64,000 nucleotides of DNA from Helicobacter pylori (GCA_008032935.1 CP032039.1:1364001-1428000), one strand, 5' to 3'. Positions 14,405 to 28,087 are shown, numbered from the stretch's first letter. The notes: generated by a model from the letters alone, not told the origin. Translations and numbers: made by a program.

Positions 14405-16432
14405 TTGAATCGTTTCTTTAACCGAGAGCTTTCATGGTTAGCTTTTAACACAAGGGTTTTAAACGAAGCCAAAGATGAGAGCTTGCCTTTATTAGAACGC
14501 TTGAAATTTTTAGCCATTTATGACACGAATTTAGACGAATTTTACATGATAAGAGTGGCCGGGCTTAAACAACTCTATGAGCATAAAATCGCCTCTAAAG
14601 GCATTGATGGCACAAGCCCTGAAGAGCAACTAGAAAAAATCAAGCATTATTTAGCGCATGAAATTGAAGAAAGGGAGTTAGAATTCCAAAAAATCCAAGC
14701 CCTACTCTTTAAAAAAGGGCTTTGTATCACCCCCTATAATGAATTGAATTTAGAGCAAAAAGCGAAGGCTAAAACTTATTTTAAAGAGCAACTTTATGCG
14801 TTAGTCTTGCCTTTTAAGTTGGATTCTTCGCACACTTTCCCGCCTTTAGCGAATTTGACTTTCGCGCTTTTTGCCCGCATTAAAGACAAAGAAACCCAAA
14901 CCACCTCCTATGCGCTCATCAAACTCCCCTCTTTTATCTTCCGTTTTGTAGAGTTAGAAAAAGGCTTGTTTGTGCTGGCTGAAGAAATCGTAGAAGCGCA
15001 TTTAGAAGAATTGTTTTTAGAGCATGAGATTTTAGATTGCATGGCGTTTAGGGTAACTTGCGATGCGGATATTGCCATCACTGAAGATGAAGCGCATGAT
15101 TATGCGGATTTGATGAGTAAGAGTTTGAGGAAAAGAAATCAAGGCGAAATCGTGCGCTTGCAAACCCAAAAAGGGAGTCAAGAGCTTTTAAAAACCCTTT
15201 TAGCGTCTTTAAGGAGTTTTCAAACCCACTCTTACAAAAAGCACAAGCTCACCGGCATGCATGTCTATAAAAGCGCAATCATGCTCAATTTAGGGGATTT
15301 GTGGGAGTTAGTCAATCATAGCGACTTTAAAGCGCTCAAATCGCCCAATTTCACGCCCAAAATCCACCCTCATTTCAATGAAAACGATCTTTTCAAATCC
15401 ATAGAAAAACAAGATCTGTTGCTATTCCACCCTTATGAAAGTTTTGAGCCTGTAATTGATTTAATAGAGCAAGCCGCTAGCGATCCGACCACCCTTTCTA
15501 TCAAAATGACGCTTTATCGTGTGGGCAAGCATTCCCCCATTGTCAAAGCCTTGATTGAAGCGGCGAGCAAGATTCAAGTGAGCGTTTTAGTGGAATTAAA
15601 AGCGCGCTTTGATGAAGAAAGCAATCTGCACTGGGCAAAAGCTTTAGAAAGGGCGGGTGCGTTAGTCGTTTATGGCGTTTTCAAACTCAAAGTGCATGCC
15701 AAAATGCTCGTGATCACTAAAAAAGCGGACAACCAATTACGCCATTTCACTCATTTAAGCACGGGCAATTACAACCCTTTGAGCGCTAAAGTCTATACCG
15801 ATGTGAGTTTTTTTAGCGCTAAAAATGAAATCGCTAACGACATTATCAAGCTTTTCCATTCCTTGCTCACTAGCAGTGCCACTAATAGCGCATTAGAAAC
15901 GCTTTTTATGGCGCCCAAACAGATCAAGCCTAAAATCATTGAACTCATTCAAAATGAAATGAATCACCAACAAGAAGGCTATATCATTTTAAAAGCCAAC
16001 GCCCTAGTGGATAGCGAAATCATTGAATGGCTCTATCAAGCCTCTCAAAAAGGGGTTAAAATTGATCTCATTATTAGAGGGATTTGCTGTTTAAAGCCCC
16101 AAGTCAAGGGATTGAGTGAAAATATTAGGGTGTATTCTATTGTGGGGAAATATTTAGAACATGCGCGCATTTATTATTTTAAACATGAGAATATCTATTT
16201 TTCTAGCGCGGATTTAATGCCCAGAAATTTAGAAAGGCGCGTGGAATTGCTTGTCCCGGCCACAAACCCAAAGATCGCTAATAAATTGTTGCATATTTTA
16301 GAAATCCAATTGAAAGACACCCTAAAACGCTACGAGTTAAATTCTAAAGGCCGTTATATTAAAGTTTCAAACCCTAACGATCCTTTAAATTCGCAGGATT
16401 ATTTTGAAAAACAAGCCCTTAAAACCTTTTAA
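14405..16432 (+). CDS. ppk: Polyphosphate kinase
   Basis: PPK1 makes inorganic polyphosphate reversibly from ATP and supports stress survival and motility. The N-terminal helical domain begins NRFFNRELSWLAFN. The phospholipase-D-like catalytic half has AKFDEE-type sequence (ELKARFDEESNLHWAKALE), LKVHAKMLVI with the expected phosphohistidine region, THLSTGNYN, and the second domain with RGICCLKPQVKG and LEHARIYYF. I chose the TTG at 14405 because AAAGGA lies six bases upstream and the product is then 675 residues, the known length; a TTG at 14390 would add five codons. A TATAAT -10 lies at 14350-14355. It starts a rightward gene series. Confidence 0.95.
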   Translation: MNRFFNRELSWLAFNTRVLNEAKDESLPLLERLKFLAIYDTNLDEFYMIRVAGLKQLYEHKIASKGIDGTSPEEQLEKIKHYLAHEIEERELEFQKIQALLFKKGLCITPYNELNLEQKAKAKTYFKEQLYALVLPFKLDSSHTFPPLANLTFALFARIKDKETQTTSYALIKLPSFIFRFVELEKGLFVLAEEIVEAHLEELFLEHEILDCMAFRVTCDADIAITEDEAHDYADLMSKSLRKRNQGEIVRLQTQKGSQELLKTLLASLRSFQTHSYKKHKLTGMHVYKSAIMLNLGDLWELVNHSDFKALKSPNFTPKIHPHFNENDLFKSIEKQDLLLFHPYESFEPVIDLIEQAASDPTTLSIKMTLYRVGKHSPIVKALIEAASKIQVSVLVELKARFDEESNLHWAKALERAGALVVYGVFKLKVHAKMLVITKKADNQLRHFTHLSTGNYNPLSAKVYTDVSFFSAKNEIANDIIKLFHSLLTSSATNSALETLFMAPKQIKPKIIELIQNEMNHQQEGYIILKANALVDSEIIEWLYQASQKGVKIDLIIRGICCLKPQVKGLSENIRVYSIVGKYLEHARIYYFKHENIYFSSADLMPRNLERRVELLVPATNPKIANKLLHILEIQLKDTLKRYELNSKGRYIKVSNPNDPLNSQDYFEKQALKTF

Positions 16433-16468
16433 GGGTTATCGTTCAAATCATAAAAGATAAGGATTTAA

Positions 16469-18855
<2,387 letters not shown>

Positions 18856-18869
18856 AAGAGCCTTATAAC

Positions 18870-19772
18870 ATGCAATTTCATTCATCTAGCGCGTTAATTA
18901 CGCCTTTTAAAAAAGATTTGAGCGTTGATGAGGCCGCTTATGAATCCTTGATCAAGCGCCAAATTTTTCAGGGCATGGACGCATGCGTGCCTGTTGGCAC
19001 GACAGGAGAATCCGCCACGCTCACCCATAAAGAGCATATGCGTTGCATTGAAATCGCCATAGAAACTTGCAAAAACACTAAAACGCCTTCCAATTCACGC
19101 ATGAAAGTGTTAGCCGGCGTGGGCAGTAACGCCACGAGCGAGTCGCTTTCTTTAGCAAAGTTCGCCCAAAAAATCGGTGCGGATGCGATTTTATGCGTAA
19201 GCCCTTATTATAACCGCCCCACCCAGCAAGGCTTGTTTGAACATTATAAGACCATCGCTCAATCGGTGGAAATCCCTGTCATGCTTTATGATGTGCCAAG
19301 CCGAACGGGCGTGTCTATTGAAGTCCCAACCGCTCTCAAACTCTTTAGAGAAGTCCCTAACATTAAAGCCATTAAAGAAGCGTCTGGCTCTTTGAAAAGA
19401 GTAACAGAATTGCATTATTATGAAAAAGATTTTAAAATTTTTAGCGGGGAAGATTCACTCAACCACTCCATCATGTTTTCAGGGGGGTGCGGCGTGATTT
19501 CAGTGACCGGTAATTTAATGCCTAATCTGATTTCACAAATGGTCAATTGCACGCTCAAACAAAAATACCAACAAGCCCTAGAAATCCAAAATAAGCTTTT
19601 TGATTTGCATCAAGCCCTTTTTGTAGAAACAAATCCTATCCCTATTAAAATGGCCATGCATTTAGCCGGCTTGATTGAAAACCCAAGTTACAGACTGCCT
19701 TTAGTAGCCCCAAGCAAAGAAACGATCAAACTTTTAGAAAAAACTTTACAACAATATGAGGTAATTGCATGA
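18870..19772 (+). CDS. dapA: 4-hydroxy-tetrahydrodipicolinate synthase
   Basis: DapA condenses pyruvate with aspartate semialdehyde, the first committed step to diaminopimelate and lysine. The 300-residue TIM-barrel shows [25 protein letters not shown] with the catalytic Tyr region, YDVPSRTG and the Schiff-base lysine in IKEASGS near residue 166. FSGEDSL and [10 protein letters not shown] follow. Its final codon overlaps the next gene (ATGA), continuing the coupled series. Diaminopimelate links it to cell-wall synthesis. Confidence 0.95.
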   Translation: MQFHSSSALITPFKKDLSVDEAAYESLIKRQIFQGMDACVPVGTTGESATLTHKEHMRCIEIAIETCKNTKTPSNSRMKVLAGVGSNATSESLSLAKFAQKIGADAILCVSPYYNRPTQQGLFEHYKTIAQSVEIPVMLYDVPSRTGVSIEVPTALKLFREVPNIKAIKEASGSLKRVTELHYYEKDFKIFSGEDSLNHSIMFSGGCGVISVTGNLMPNLISQMVNCTLKQKYQQALEIQNKLFDLHQALFVETNPIPIKMAMHLAGLIENPSYRLPLVAPSKETIKLLEKTLQQYEVIA

Positions 19773-20557
19773 ATCATTCCAATCACATGAAAAACAAAAC
19801 CCTAGTGATCAGCGGTGCGACTAGAGGGATTGGCAAGGCGATATTGTATCGCTTCGCTCAAAGTGGCGTGAATATCGCTTTCACTTACAATAAAAATGTT
19901 GAAGAAGCCAACAAAATTATAGAATATGTGGAGCAAAAATATTCCATTAAAGCCAAAGCCTACCCCCTTAATGTTTTAGAGCCTGAGCAATACACAGAGC
20001 TTTTTAAGCAAATTGACGCGGATTTTGACAGAGTGGATTTTTTTATTTCTAACGCCATTATTTATGGGCGCTCTGTCGTGGGGGGATTTGCGCCGTTTAT
20101 GCGATTAAAACCTAAGGGGTTAAACAATATTTACATAGCCACCGTGTTAGCGTTTGTGGTGGGGGCTCAAGAAGCGGCAAAACGCATGCAAAAAATAGGC
20201 GGCGGGGCGATCGTGAGCTTAAGTTCTACCGGGAATTTAGTTTATATGCCTAATTACGCTGGGCATGGCAATTCTAAAAACGCCGTAGAAACCATGGTCA
20301 AATACGCTGCCGTGGATTTAGGCGAATTTAACATTAGAGTGAATGCGGTTAGTGGCGGACCTATTGATACGGACGCTTTGAAAGCCTTCCCTGATTATGT
20401 GGAGATTAAAGAAAAAGTAGAAGAGCAATCGCCCCTAAAACGCATGGGCAATCCTAACGATCTAGCCGGGGCGGCTTATTTTTTATGCGATGAGACCCAA
20501 AGCGGTTGGCTTACAGGGCAAACGATCGTTGTGGATGGTGGGACCACTTTTAAATAA
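19769..20557 (+). CDS. Short-chain dehydrogenase, enoyl-ACP-reductase-like (HP1014)
   Basis: A Rossmann-fold SDR of 262 residues: [10 protein letters not shown] binds the NAD(P) cofactor near residue 15. The active-site tyrosine and lysine are spaced Y-x6-K (YAGHGNSK near residue 163), the FabI/FabL enoyl-ACP reductase spacing, not the YxxxK of ordinary SDRs. It is usually annotated hdhA (7-alpha-hydroxysteroid dehydrogenase), but the active-site spacing argues for a FabL-like role in fatty-acid synthesis. VDGGTTFK ends the chain. It is coupled to dapA by a four-base overlap. Confidence 0.85.
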   Translation: MNHSNHMKNKTLVISGATRGIGKAILYRFAQSGVNIAFTYNKNVEEANKIIEYVEQKYSIKAKAYPLNVLEPEQYTELFKQIDADFDRVDFFISNAIIYGRSVVGGFAPFMRLKPKGLNNIYIATVLAFVVGAQEAAKRMQKIGGGAIVSLSSTGNLVYMPNYAGHGNSKNAVETMVKYAAVDLGEFNIRVNAVSGGPIDTDALKAFPDYVEIKEKVEEQSPLKRMGNPNDLAGAAYFLCDETQSGWLTGQTIVVDGGTTFK

Positions 20558-20567
20558 AGATTTTTTT

Positions 20568-21176
20568 TTGAAAAACATTATCCATATCCACCAAAACAAA
20601 GAGTTGCAATTCATTAAAAAATGCTTGTTGGGCTATTTTTTCGCCCCTTTGTGTGGGGCTGTTCTTTTGGTTTTTTCTATCGCTTTAAGCGGAGCGAAAC
20701 CGCTCCAAGTTTCTAATCTCTTTAATAGTCAATCGGCTTATATCATCTTACTATCTCTTTTTTTATGCGCGATCGGGTTTATTGTGGGGGCGATTGGTTT
20801 TTACAGGCTTTCTAAAATCACGCACCATTTAGGGTTTTTTGAAAATTTCGCTTTCAGTTTTTTGGCGGTGATTTTATGCGCTATTTTAAGCTATCTTGTC
20901 CCTAACGCCAGTAACGCCCTTTCACTAATCGGTAATGGTGTTTCTATTTTTTATCTGCACAAACTCTATAGAGAATTGAGCCTTTACACGCAAGAAAGAT
21001 TTTTTTTAAGCGGTTTTAGGTTATTGCTTTTTAGTTTCATGCTGGCTCTTTTAGGGGTTTTAGCGCAAGCGTTAGTTATCATTTTTTTAACGATCGCTGT
21101 GATTTTAATGTGTGTGGCGCTCAGTTTTTTAGGGCGCGCGTTTTTGAATTTTTCACAAGTCTTTTTGAAAGCATGA
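20568..21176 (+). CDS. Integral membrane protein (HP1015)
   Basis: A hydrophobic protein of about 200 residues with five to six membrane helices (for example LLGYFFAPLCGAVLLVFSI, IILLSLFLCAIGFIVGAIGF). The frame opens at 20490 inside the preceding gene, but a start there would overlap it by 68 bp. TTG at 20568, after T9, or later start codons are more likely; there is no good ribosome site. It overlaps the pgsA start by four bases (ATGA), so it probably shares its transcript. No functional family is recognised. Confidence 0.65.
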   Translation: MKNIIHIHQNKELQFIKKCLLGYFFAPLCGAVLLVFSIALSGAKPLQVSNLFNSQSAYIILLSLFLCAIGFIVGAIGFYRLSKITHHLGFFENFAFSFLAVILCAILSYLVPNASNALSLIGNGVSIFYLHKLYRELSLYTQERFFLSGFRLLLFSFMLALLGVLAQALVIIFLTIAVILMCVALSFLGRAFLNFSQVFLKA

Positions 21177-21711
21177 AAGTTTTAAAACTCTTGCCTAATT
21201 TTTTAACGATTTTACGCATTGTCTTATCCTTATTTTTATTGTTTTTATTGTTAAACACGCGCACTTATTTTAGTTTTTTAACCCCCTTTCACATCAACAT
21301 GATCTCTTCATCGGTTTTTTGTTTGCTGCGCTCACGGATTTATTGGACGGTTACATCGCCAGAAGCTATAAAGCCAAATCACGCTTTGGGGAAATCTTTG
21401 ACCCTTTGGCGGATAAAATCCTTATTTTGAGCGCGTTTTTAGGGTTAGTTTATTTGGATCGTGTGAATGCGTGGGTCCCGTTTGTGATTTTAGGGCGCGA
21501 ATTTTTTATTTCAGGGCTTAGAGTCTTAGCCGCTAATGAAAAAAAGGATATTCCTGTCAATGCACTAGGCAAATATAAAACCGTTTCTCAAGTCGTGGCG
21601 ATTGGCGCTTTATTAGCCAATTTAACTTACTCTTATGTGCTTGTGGCTATAGCGGTTTTTTTAACCCTTTATTCGGGGATAGATTACACGATTAAATATT
21701 ATAAATCTTAA
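21173..21711 (+). pseudogene. pgsA: CDP-diacylglycerol-glycerol-3-P phosphatidyltransferase, frameshifted
   Basis: PgsA makes phosphatidylglycerophosphate, the precursor of phosphatidylglycerol. The start MKVLKLLPNFLTILRI is in one frame; the catalytic signature DGYIARSYKAKSRFGEIFDP (D-G-x2-A-R-x8-G-x3-D-x3-D) and the rest lie in the next frame. The break is at T6, 21315-21320: a seventh T would give VFLFAALTDLLDG and one continuous protein of about 179 residues. The gene is essential in most bacteria, so a sequencing deletion or slippage-restored expression is more likely than loss. The membrane helices are all present. Confidence 0.88.
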
Positions 21712-21865
21712 TGTTTTAGAAGAAGTTTTTAGCGTTCTTTAAGAAAATACCTTAAAAATCCGCTCTCATCAAATATTGATAAACATTAACTTTAGCATTC
21801 TTTCGTTTTTTTAAAATTTTATTTTCAATATTCAATTAAAAAAAATCATTTTATTTTATTTTTGT

Positions 21866-21902
21866 TATAATTCAAGCTATTTTTATTTTCAATCTAAGGA
21901 GG
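21866..21902 (+). promoter_or_regulatory. Promoter and strong ribosome site of amino-acid permease
   Basis: A -10 TATAAT (21866-21871) lies in very T-rich DNA, followed by a full AAGGAGG ribosome site (21896-21902) seven bases before the ATG at 21909. Confidence 0.65.
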
Positions 21903-21908
21903 TGTCGC

Positions 21909-23351
21909 ATGGACAATCAAAAGATAACGCATCAAAATACCATGCAAAAACAAGGCGAGCTTAAAAGAGACATGAAAATGCGCCATCTCTTAATGATTGC
22001 ATTTGGAGGAGCGATTGGCACAGGGCTTTTTGTAGGCACTGGGGGTAATATTGCGAGCGCTGGCCCTTTAGGGACCTTGATCGCTTATGGTTTTGGAGGG
22101 CTTGTGGTTTATTGCATCATGCTCTCTTTAGGCGAATTGGCTAGCGTTTATCCCACTACGGGCAGTTTTGGGGATTATGCGGCTAAATTCATAGGCCCTG
22201 GCACGGGCTATATGGTTTTTTGGATGTATTGGCTTGGCTGGGTGATCACGGTTGCGTTAGAATACATCGCTATAGGCATGCTCATGCAACGCTGGTTTGT
22301 AAATATTCCTATCCATTATTGGGTTATTTTATGCATTGCGTTAGTTTTTTTATTAAACTTTTTTTCGGTTAAAATTTTTGCCGAGGGCGAGTTTTTCTTT
22401 AGCCTGATTAAAGTTTTAGCGGTGATCGCTTTTATAAGCATTGGCGTAATTGGGATCATTTATCAAATCTATTTGCATGGGTTTAGTTCTATTTTTGATA
22501 ATTTCCATTTTGGCGACAAAGGGCTTTTCCCTAACGGGAGCGCAGCGGTTTTTAGCGCGATGCTCGCTGTCATTTTTGCATTCACTGGCACAGAGGTGAT
22601 TGGGGTGGCTGTAGGAGAGACTAAAAACGCTAGCGAAGTGATGCCCAAAGCGATTAAGGCGACCTTGTGGCGGATTGTCTTTTTCTTTTTAGGCTCTGTG
22701 TTTGTCATTTCTGTTTTTTTACCCATGAATGATTCTTCTATCGCGCAAAGCCCTTTTGTGAGCGTTTTAGAGCGCATCAACTTGCCCTTTATTGGCATGG
22801 GTATCCCTTATGTGGCTGATATAATGAACGCTGTTATCATTACGGCGATGTTTTCTACCGCTAATTCAGGGCTTTATGGAGCGAGCCGCATGATTTATGG
22901 GCTGTCCAAACAAAAGATGTTTTTTAAAGTTTTTTCCCAACTCAACCGACAAGGCACGCCCACTTATGCAATGTTTTTTTCCCTTTCTTTTTCTCTCATA
23001 GGGCTTTTAGTCCAAATTTATGCCAAAGAAAATGTCGTGGAAGCTTTGATTAATGTGATCAGTTTCACGGTGATTATCGTGTGGGTTAGCGTGTCCGTTT
23101 CGCAATATTCTTTCCGCAAGCAATACTTAAAAGCCGGGCATTCTTTAGAAGATTTGCCCTATAAAGCCCCTTTCCTGCCCTTTTTGCAACTCATAGGGAT
23201 CACGGGGTGTATTATCGGCGTGATCGGTTCGGCTATGGATAAGGATCAACGCATCGGGATGATTTTGACGATTGTTTTTGCTGTTGTGTGTTACATTGGA
23301 TACTATTTTACACAAAAAGCTAATGAAAATAACAAAAAAGATTTGATATAA
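21909..23351 (+). CDS. rocE: Amino-acid permease (APC family)
   Basis: A 480-residue inner-membrane transporter with twelve predicted helices. The N-terminal GGAIGTGLFVGTG is the substrate-binding signature of the APC amino-acid/polyamine family; TGTEVIGVAVGET in helix 6 and ANSGLYGASRM in helix 8 are also typical. H. pylori HP1017 is called rocE or gabP-like; sequence alone does not fix the substrate (a cationic, proline or neutral amino acid). It is monocistronic, with its own promoter and AAGGAGG site. Confidence 0.9.
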   Translation: MDNQKITHQNTMQKQGELKRDMKMRHLLMIAFGGAIGTGLFVGTGGNIASAGPLGTLIAYGFGGLVVYCIMLSLGELASVYPTTGSFGDYAAKFIGPGTGYMVFWMYWLGWVITVALEYIAIGMLMQRWFVNIPIHYWVILCIALVFLLNFFSVKIFAEGEFFFSLIKVLAVIAFISIGVIGIIYQIYLHGFSSIFDNFHFGDKGLFPNGSAAVFSAMLAVIFAFTGTEVIGVAVGETKNASEVMPKAIKATLWRIVFFFLGSVFVISVFLPMNDSSIAQSPFVSVLERINLPFIGMGIPYVADIMNAVIITAMFSTANSGLYGASRMIYGLSKQKMFFKVFSQLNRQGTPTYAMFFSLSFSLIGLLVQIYAKENVVEALINVISFTVIIVWVSVSVSQYSFRKQYLKAGHSLEDLPYKAPFLPFLQLIGITGCIIGVIGSAMDKDQRIGMILTIVFAVVCYIGYYFTQKANENNKKDLI

Positions 23352-23398
23352 TCTTTTTTTAATTTTGAAGTTTAGCAAATTTTAAGGAAGTAACCATG

Positions 23399-24826
23399 AT
23401 GAAAAAAACCCTTTTTATCTCTTTGGCTTTAGCGTTAAGCTTGAATGCGGGCAATATCCAAATCCAAAGCATGCCCAAAGTGAAAGAGCGCATAAGCGTC
23501 CCTTCTAAAGACGATACGATCTATTCTTACCACGATTCTATTAAGGATTCTATTAAGGCGGTGGTGAATATCTCTACTGAAAAGAAGATTAAAAACAATT
23601 TTATAGGTGGCGGTGTGTTTAATGACCCCTTTTTCCAACAATTTTTTGGGGATTTGGGCGGCATGATCCCTAAAGAAAGAATGGAAAGGGCTTTAGGCAG
23701 TGGCGTCATCATTTCTAAAGATGGCTATATTGTGACGAATAACCATGTGATTGATGGCGCGGATAAGATTAAAGTTACTATTCCAGGGAGCAATAAAGAA
23801 TATTCCGCCACTTTAGTAGGCACGGATTCTGAAAGCGATTTGGCCGTGATTCGCATCACTAAAGACAACCTGCCCACGATCAAATTCTCTGATTCTAATG
23901 ATATTTTAGTGGGCGATTTGGTTTTTGCGATTGGTAACCCTTTTGGCGTGGGCGAAAGCGTTACGCAAGGCATTGTTTCAGCGCTCAATAAAAGCGGGAT
24001 TGGGATCAACAGCTATGAAAATTTCATTCAAACAGACGCTTCTATCAATCCTGGAAATTCCGGCGGCGCTTTGATTGATAGCCGTGGAGGGTTAGTGGGG
24101 ATCAATACCGCTATTATCTCTAAAACTGGGGGCAACCACGGCATTGGCTTTGCCATCCCTTCTAACATGGTTAAAGATATTGTAACCCAACTCATCAAAA
24201 CCGGTAAGATTGAGAGAGGTTACTTGGGCGTGGGCTTGCAAGATTTGAGCAGCGATTTGCAAAATTCTTATGACAATAAAGAAGGGGCGGTGGTCATTAG
24301 CGTAGAAAAAGACTCTCCGGCTAAAAAAGCAGGGATTTTGGTGTGGGATTTGATCACCGAAGTCAATGGCAAAAAAGTTAAAAACACGAACGAATTGAGA
24401 AACCTAATCGGCTCTATGTTGCCCAATCAAAGAGTAACCTTAAAAGTCGTTAGAGATAAAAAAGAACGCGCCTTCACCCTCACTCTTGCTGAAAGGAAAA
24501 ACCCCAACAAAAAAGAAACCATTTCTGCTCAAAACGGCGCGCAAGGCCAATTGAACGGGCTTCAAGTAGAAGATTTAACTCAAAAAACCAAAAGGTCTAT
24601 GCGTTTGAGCGATGATGTTCAAGGGGTTTTAGTCTCTCAAGTGAATGAAAATTCTCCAGCAGAACAAGCCGGCTTTAGGCAAGGCAACATTATCACAAAA
24701 ATTGAAGAGGTTGAAGTTAAAAGCGTTGCGGATTTTAACCATGCTTTAGAAAAGTATAAAGGCAAACCCAAACGATTCTTAGTTTTAGATTTGAATCAAG
24801 GTTATAGGATCATTTTGGTGAAATGA
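23399..24826 (+). CDS. htrA: Serine protease / chaperone HtrA
   Basis: A DegP-like periplasmic and secreted protease which, in H. pylori, also cleaves host E-cadherin. A signal peptide (LFISLALALSLNA) is followed by the trypsin-like domain with the catalytic triad His116 (VTNNHVID), Asp147 (ESDLAVI) and Ser221 (NPGNSGGAL), numbered from the ATG at 23399. Two PDZ domains follow, roughly residues 265-350 and 375-470. An ATG three bases earlier also fits; the numbering match to the known Ser221 favours 23399. TATAAT (23347-23352) and AAGGA precede it. The length of 475 residues is complete. Confidence 0.95.
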   Translation: MKKTLFISLALALSLNAGNIQIQSMPKVKERISVPSKDDTIYSYHDSIKDSIKAVVNISTEKKIKNNFIGGGVFNDPFFQQFFGDLGGMIPKERMERALGSGVIISKDGYIVTNNHVIDGADKIKVTIPGSNKEYSATLVGTDSESDLAVIRITKDNLPTIKFSDSNDILVGDLVFAIGNPFGVGESVTQGIVSALNKSGIGINSYENFIQTDASINPGNSGGALIDSRGGLVGINTAIISKTGGNHGIGFAIPSNMVKDIVTQLIKTGKIERGYLGVGLQDLSSDLQNSYDNKEGAVVISVEKDSPAKKAGILVWDLITEVNGKKVKNTNELRNLIGSMLPNQRVTLKVVRDKKERAFTLTLAERKNPNKKETISAQNGAQGQLNGLQVEDLTQKTKRSMRLSDDVQGVLVSQVNENSPAEQAGFRQGNIITKIEEVEVKSVADFNHALEKYKGKPKRFLVLDLNQGYRIILVK

Positions 24827-24829
24827 TAG

Positions 24830-26067
<1,238 letters not shown>

Positions 26068-26098
26068 ATGTGATAAAATGTGATAAAAGGGAGAATTG

Positions 26099-26995
26099 AT
26101 GAAAATCTTAATCATTGAAGACGATTTAGCGCTAGCTAGGAGTATTTCGCATAATTTGCATGATTTAGGGCATTTTTGCGAGATCATCTCTAGCATTTCA
26201 GAAGAAAATAAAGAGCCTTATGATGTGATTTTGGTTTCTTCTAAAGTTTGCACTCAAGGGCGTTGCGAACACTTTGTGCGTTATAATTCCAAGCAAATCA
26301 TTATCATGATGGCTTCGCATGTCAATGAAGATGGCGTGAATAAACCCATTCAAGCGGGAGCGAGAGATTATATTCTAAAACCTTTTAAAATGGATGAATT
26401 GTTGCGTAAGATCCAATACCACAAAGCCTACCAAGAAATGACCGCTCGCCTAGGATTTTATGAAAATTACTTAGACTTTATCCATGCGGAATTGCCCTTG
26501 CCTAAAGATTTTTCTTACCGGCCGCCCTTTATCATCCACACGCCCTCTCAAGAGCTTGCGAACGCTTATTTATTGCAATACGCTAAAGAAAGGCAAATGG
26601 ATTTTTCTTTTTTCTCTCTAAAAGATACCACTTGGAAAGAACTATACAAGAATAAAGACAAATTAGAACGCCCTTTTTACATCATGCATTTAGAAGAGCT
26701 TAAAAAAGATGAACAATTGAAATTGTTAGAATTGGCCCGTTCATGCCCTATTGTTTTGTCCTATACCCATAAAGAACCCCTAGAATTCCCTAAAATTGTG
26801 AGCATTGAATGCGGCAATAGACCCCTATCTTTGTTTAGCGATAACACGACTTTCCTTTCCATTCAAGAATATGAAAAAGAAGCGATCAGGCATTTTTCTT
26901 CTACTTGCACCGATACAGAATTAGCCAACAAGCTTGGCATTAGCCGCAAAAGCCTTTGGGAAAAACGCCGGAAATATAACTTACCGCGCAAATAA
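26099..26995 (+). CDS. Atypical orphan response regulator HP1021
   Basis: A 298-residue regulator that in H. pylori controls many genes, including oxidative-stress and replication functions (it binds oriC). The N-terminal receiver keeps the acidic pair (IEDD) and the late Lys (YILKPFK), but Ser47 (DVILVSSKV) replaces the phosphoacceptor Asp, so it works without phosphorylation. A linker of about 110 residues leads to a C-terminal helix-turn-helix (DTELANKLGISRKSLWEKRRK). The ATG at 26099 is preferred over TTG 26096, with AAGGGAG upstream. No sensor kinase is adjacent. Confidence 0.93.
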   Translation: MKILIIEDDLALARSISHNLHDLGHFCEIISSISEENKEPYDVILVSSKVCTQGRCEHFVRYNSKQIIIMMASHVNEDGVNKPIQAGARDYILKPFKMDELLRKIQYHKAYQEMTARLGFYENYLDFIHAELPLPKDFSYRPPFIIHTPSQELANAYLLQYAKERQMDFSFFSLKDTTWKELYKNKDKLERPFYIMHLEELKKDEQLKLLELARSCPIVLSYTHKEPLEFPKIVSIECGNRPLSLFSDNTTFLSIQEYEKEAIRHFSSTCTDTELANKLGISRKSLWEKRRKYNLPRK

Positions 26996-27250
26996 CAGAA
27001 AATCCTTAAGCCCTGTTTTTTGTGGGGCGTTGATCATAAAATGCAAGAATGCCAAAAGCGTTTTTACAATCAAAAGAGCTAAAACAAGCGGTGATCTCTT
27101 AAAATTTAGCGTATTGAATGAGAATAGAGTTAATTATTATTAAAATAACTTATTATTTGCTATATATTTACTATAATAGTTTAACTTTTAAAAAAATGAA
27201 ATTCAACTTAAGGATTAACCATTAGACAAGCGTTTAACAAAACAAGATTC

Positions 27251-28087
27251 ATGCATCCAAGAACTCTTTTACTAGACATTGATTGCGTTATCCCTAATAT
27301 TGTTAGGCGTTTGCTCTCTAATAAAACGCTCCCTAAAAGATTCGCCGCTTACAGCTTGCAAGAAGTGGGCATAATCTTTCTTACCACTCAAATTTTATCT
27401 ATCATGCGCAAGACCCGTTGCTCTAAAACGCTCTTTTTTATCACTAGGGGCAGAGAGAGTTTCCGCTACCAGCTGTGCGATCATTACAAACAAAAACGCC
27501 ACCAATTTGATGAAGATTTTAAAGCCCTTCTAAGAACCCTAAAAATCGCTTTGGCGGAAAAATACCCCCTAAAAAAAGGGGCTAAAATCCAGGGCGAACA
27601 TTGTTTTGAATATGAAGCCGATGATATTATCTCATTTTATAAAAAAAAAGACCCCAACAATTATGTGATAGCCAGCATGGATAAGGATATTTTATATTCC
27701 AATAGAGGTTCTCATTTCAACTTGAAAACCAACGCCTTTTTTAATGTGAGTCAAAAAGAAGCCCATTTTTTTGCTTATTACCAGTGCGTTGTGGGGGATA
27801 AGGGGGATAATATTAAAGGGGTTAAAGGGATTGGCGGCTTCAACTATAAAGATTTTTTAAACGAAGACGCTAAAGAGCATGAGCTGTGGGAACAGATCAT
27901 TCAAGCGTTCAAAATTAAAGAAGATTTGAGCGATAGCGAAGCTAAAGAAAAGGCTCTTTTAAACATGCGTTTAGTCAATATGCACCAGATGACCCACCAT
28001 GGCGTGATCAAACTATGGGAGCCTGAGTTTAAAAAAGCTTTTTTCCCTAAAAAAACACAAAAATCTGATTTCAAAAGAATTTCTTAA
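27251..28087 (+). CDS. 5'-3' exonuclease / flap-endonuclease-like (ExoIX type)
   Basis: A stand-alone homologue of the Pol I 5' nuclease domain (Xni/ExoIX). The metal-binding acidic motifs are visible: LLDIDCVI, FEYEADDIIS, ASMDKDIL and VVGDKGDNIKGVKGIG, the last being the helix-hairpin-helix that grips DNA. The ATG at 27251 lacks a good ribosome site. AAGGA at 27210-27214 is correctly spaced for an in-frame ATT codon at 27221, which would add ten residues (RQAFNKTRF). A TATAAT -10 is at 27172-27177. It matches HP1022. Its likely role is in Okazaki fragment processing or repair. Confidence 0.85.
   Translation: MHPRTLLLDIDCVIPNIVRRLLSNKTLPKRFAAYSLQEVGIIFLTTQILSIMRKTRCSKTLFFITRGRESFRYQLCDHYKQKRHQFDEDFKALLRTLKIALAEKYPLKKGAKIQGEHCFEYEADDIISFYKKKDPNNYVIASMDKDILYSNRGSHFNLKTNAFFNVSQKEAHFFAYYQCVVGDKGDNIKGVKGIGGFNYKDFLNEDAKEHELWEQIIQAFKIKEDLSDSEAKEKALLNMRLVNMHQMTHHGVIKLWEPEFKKAFFPKKTQKSDFKRIS

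Noticed and set aside
23435-24009. Minus-strand ORFs within htrA
   Set aside because: They are shadows of the coding frame with no signals of their own.
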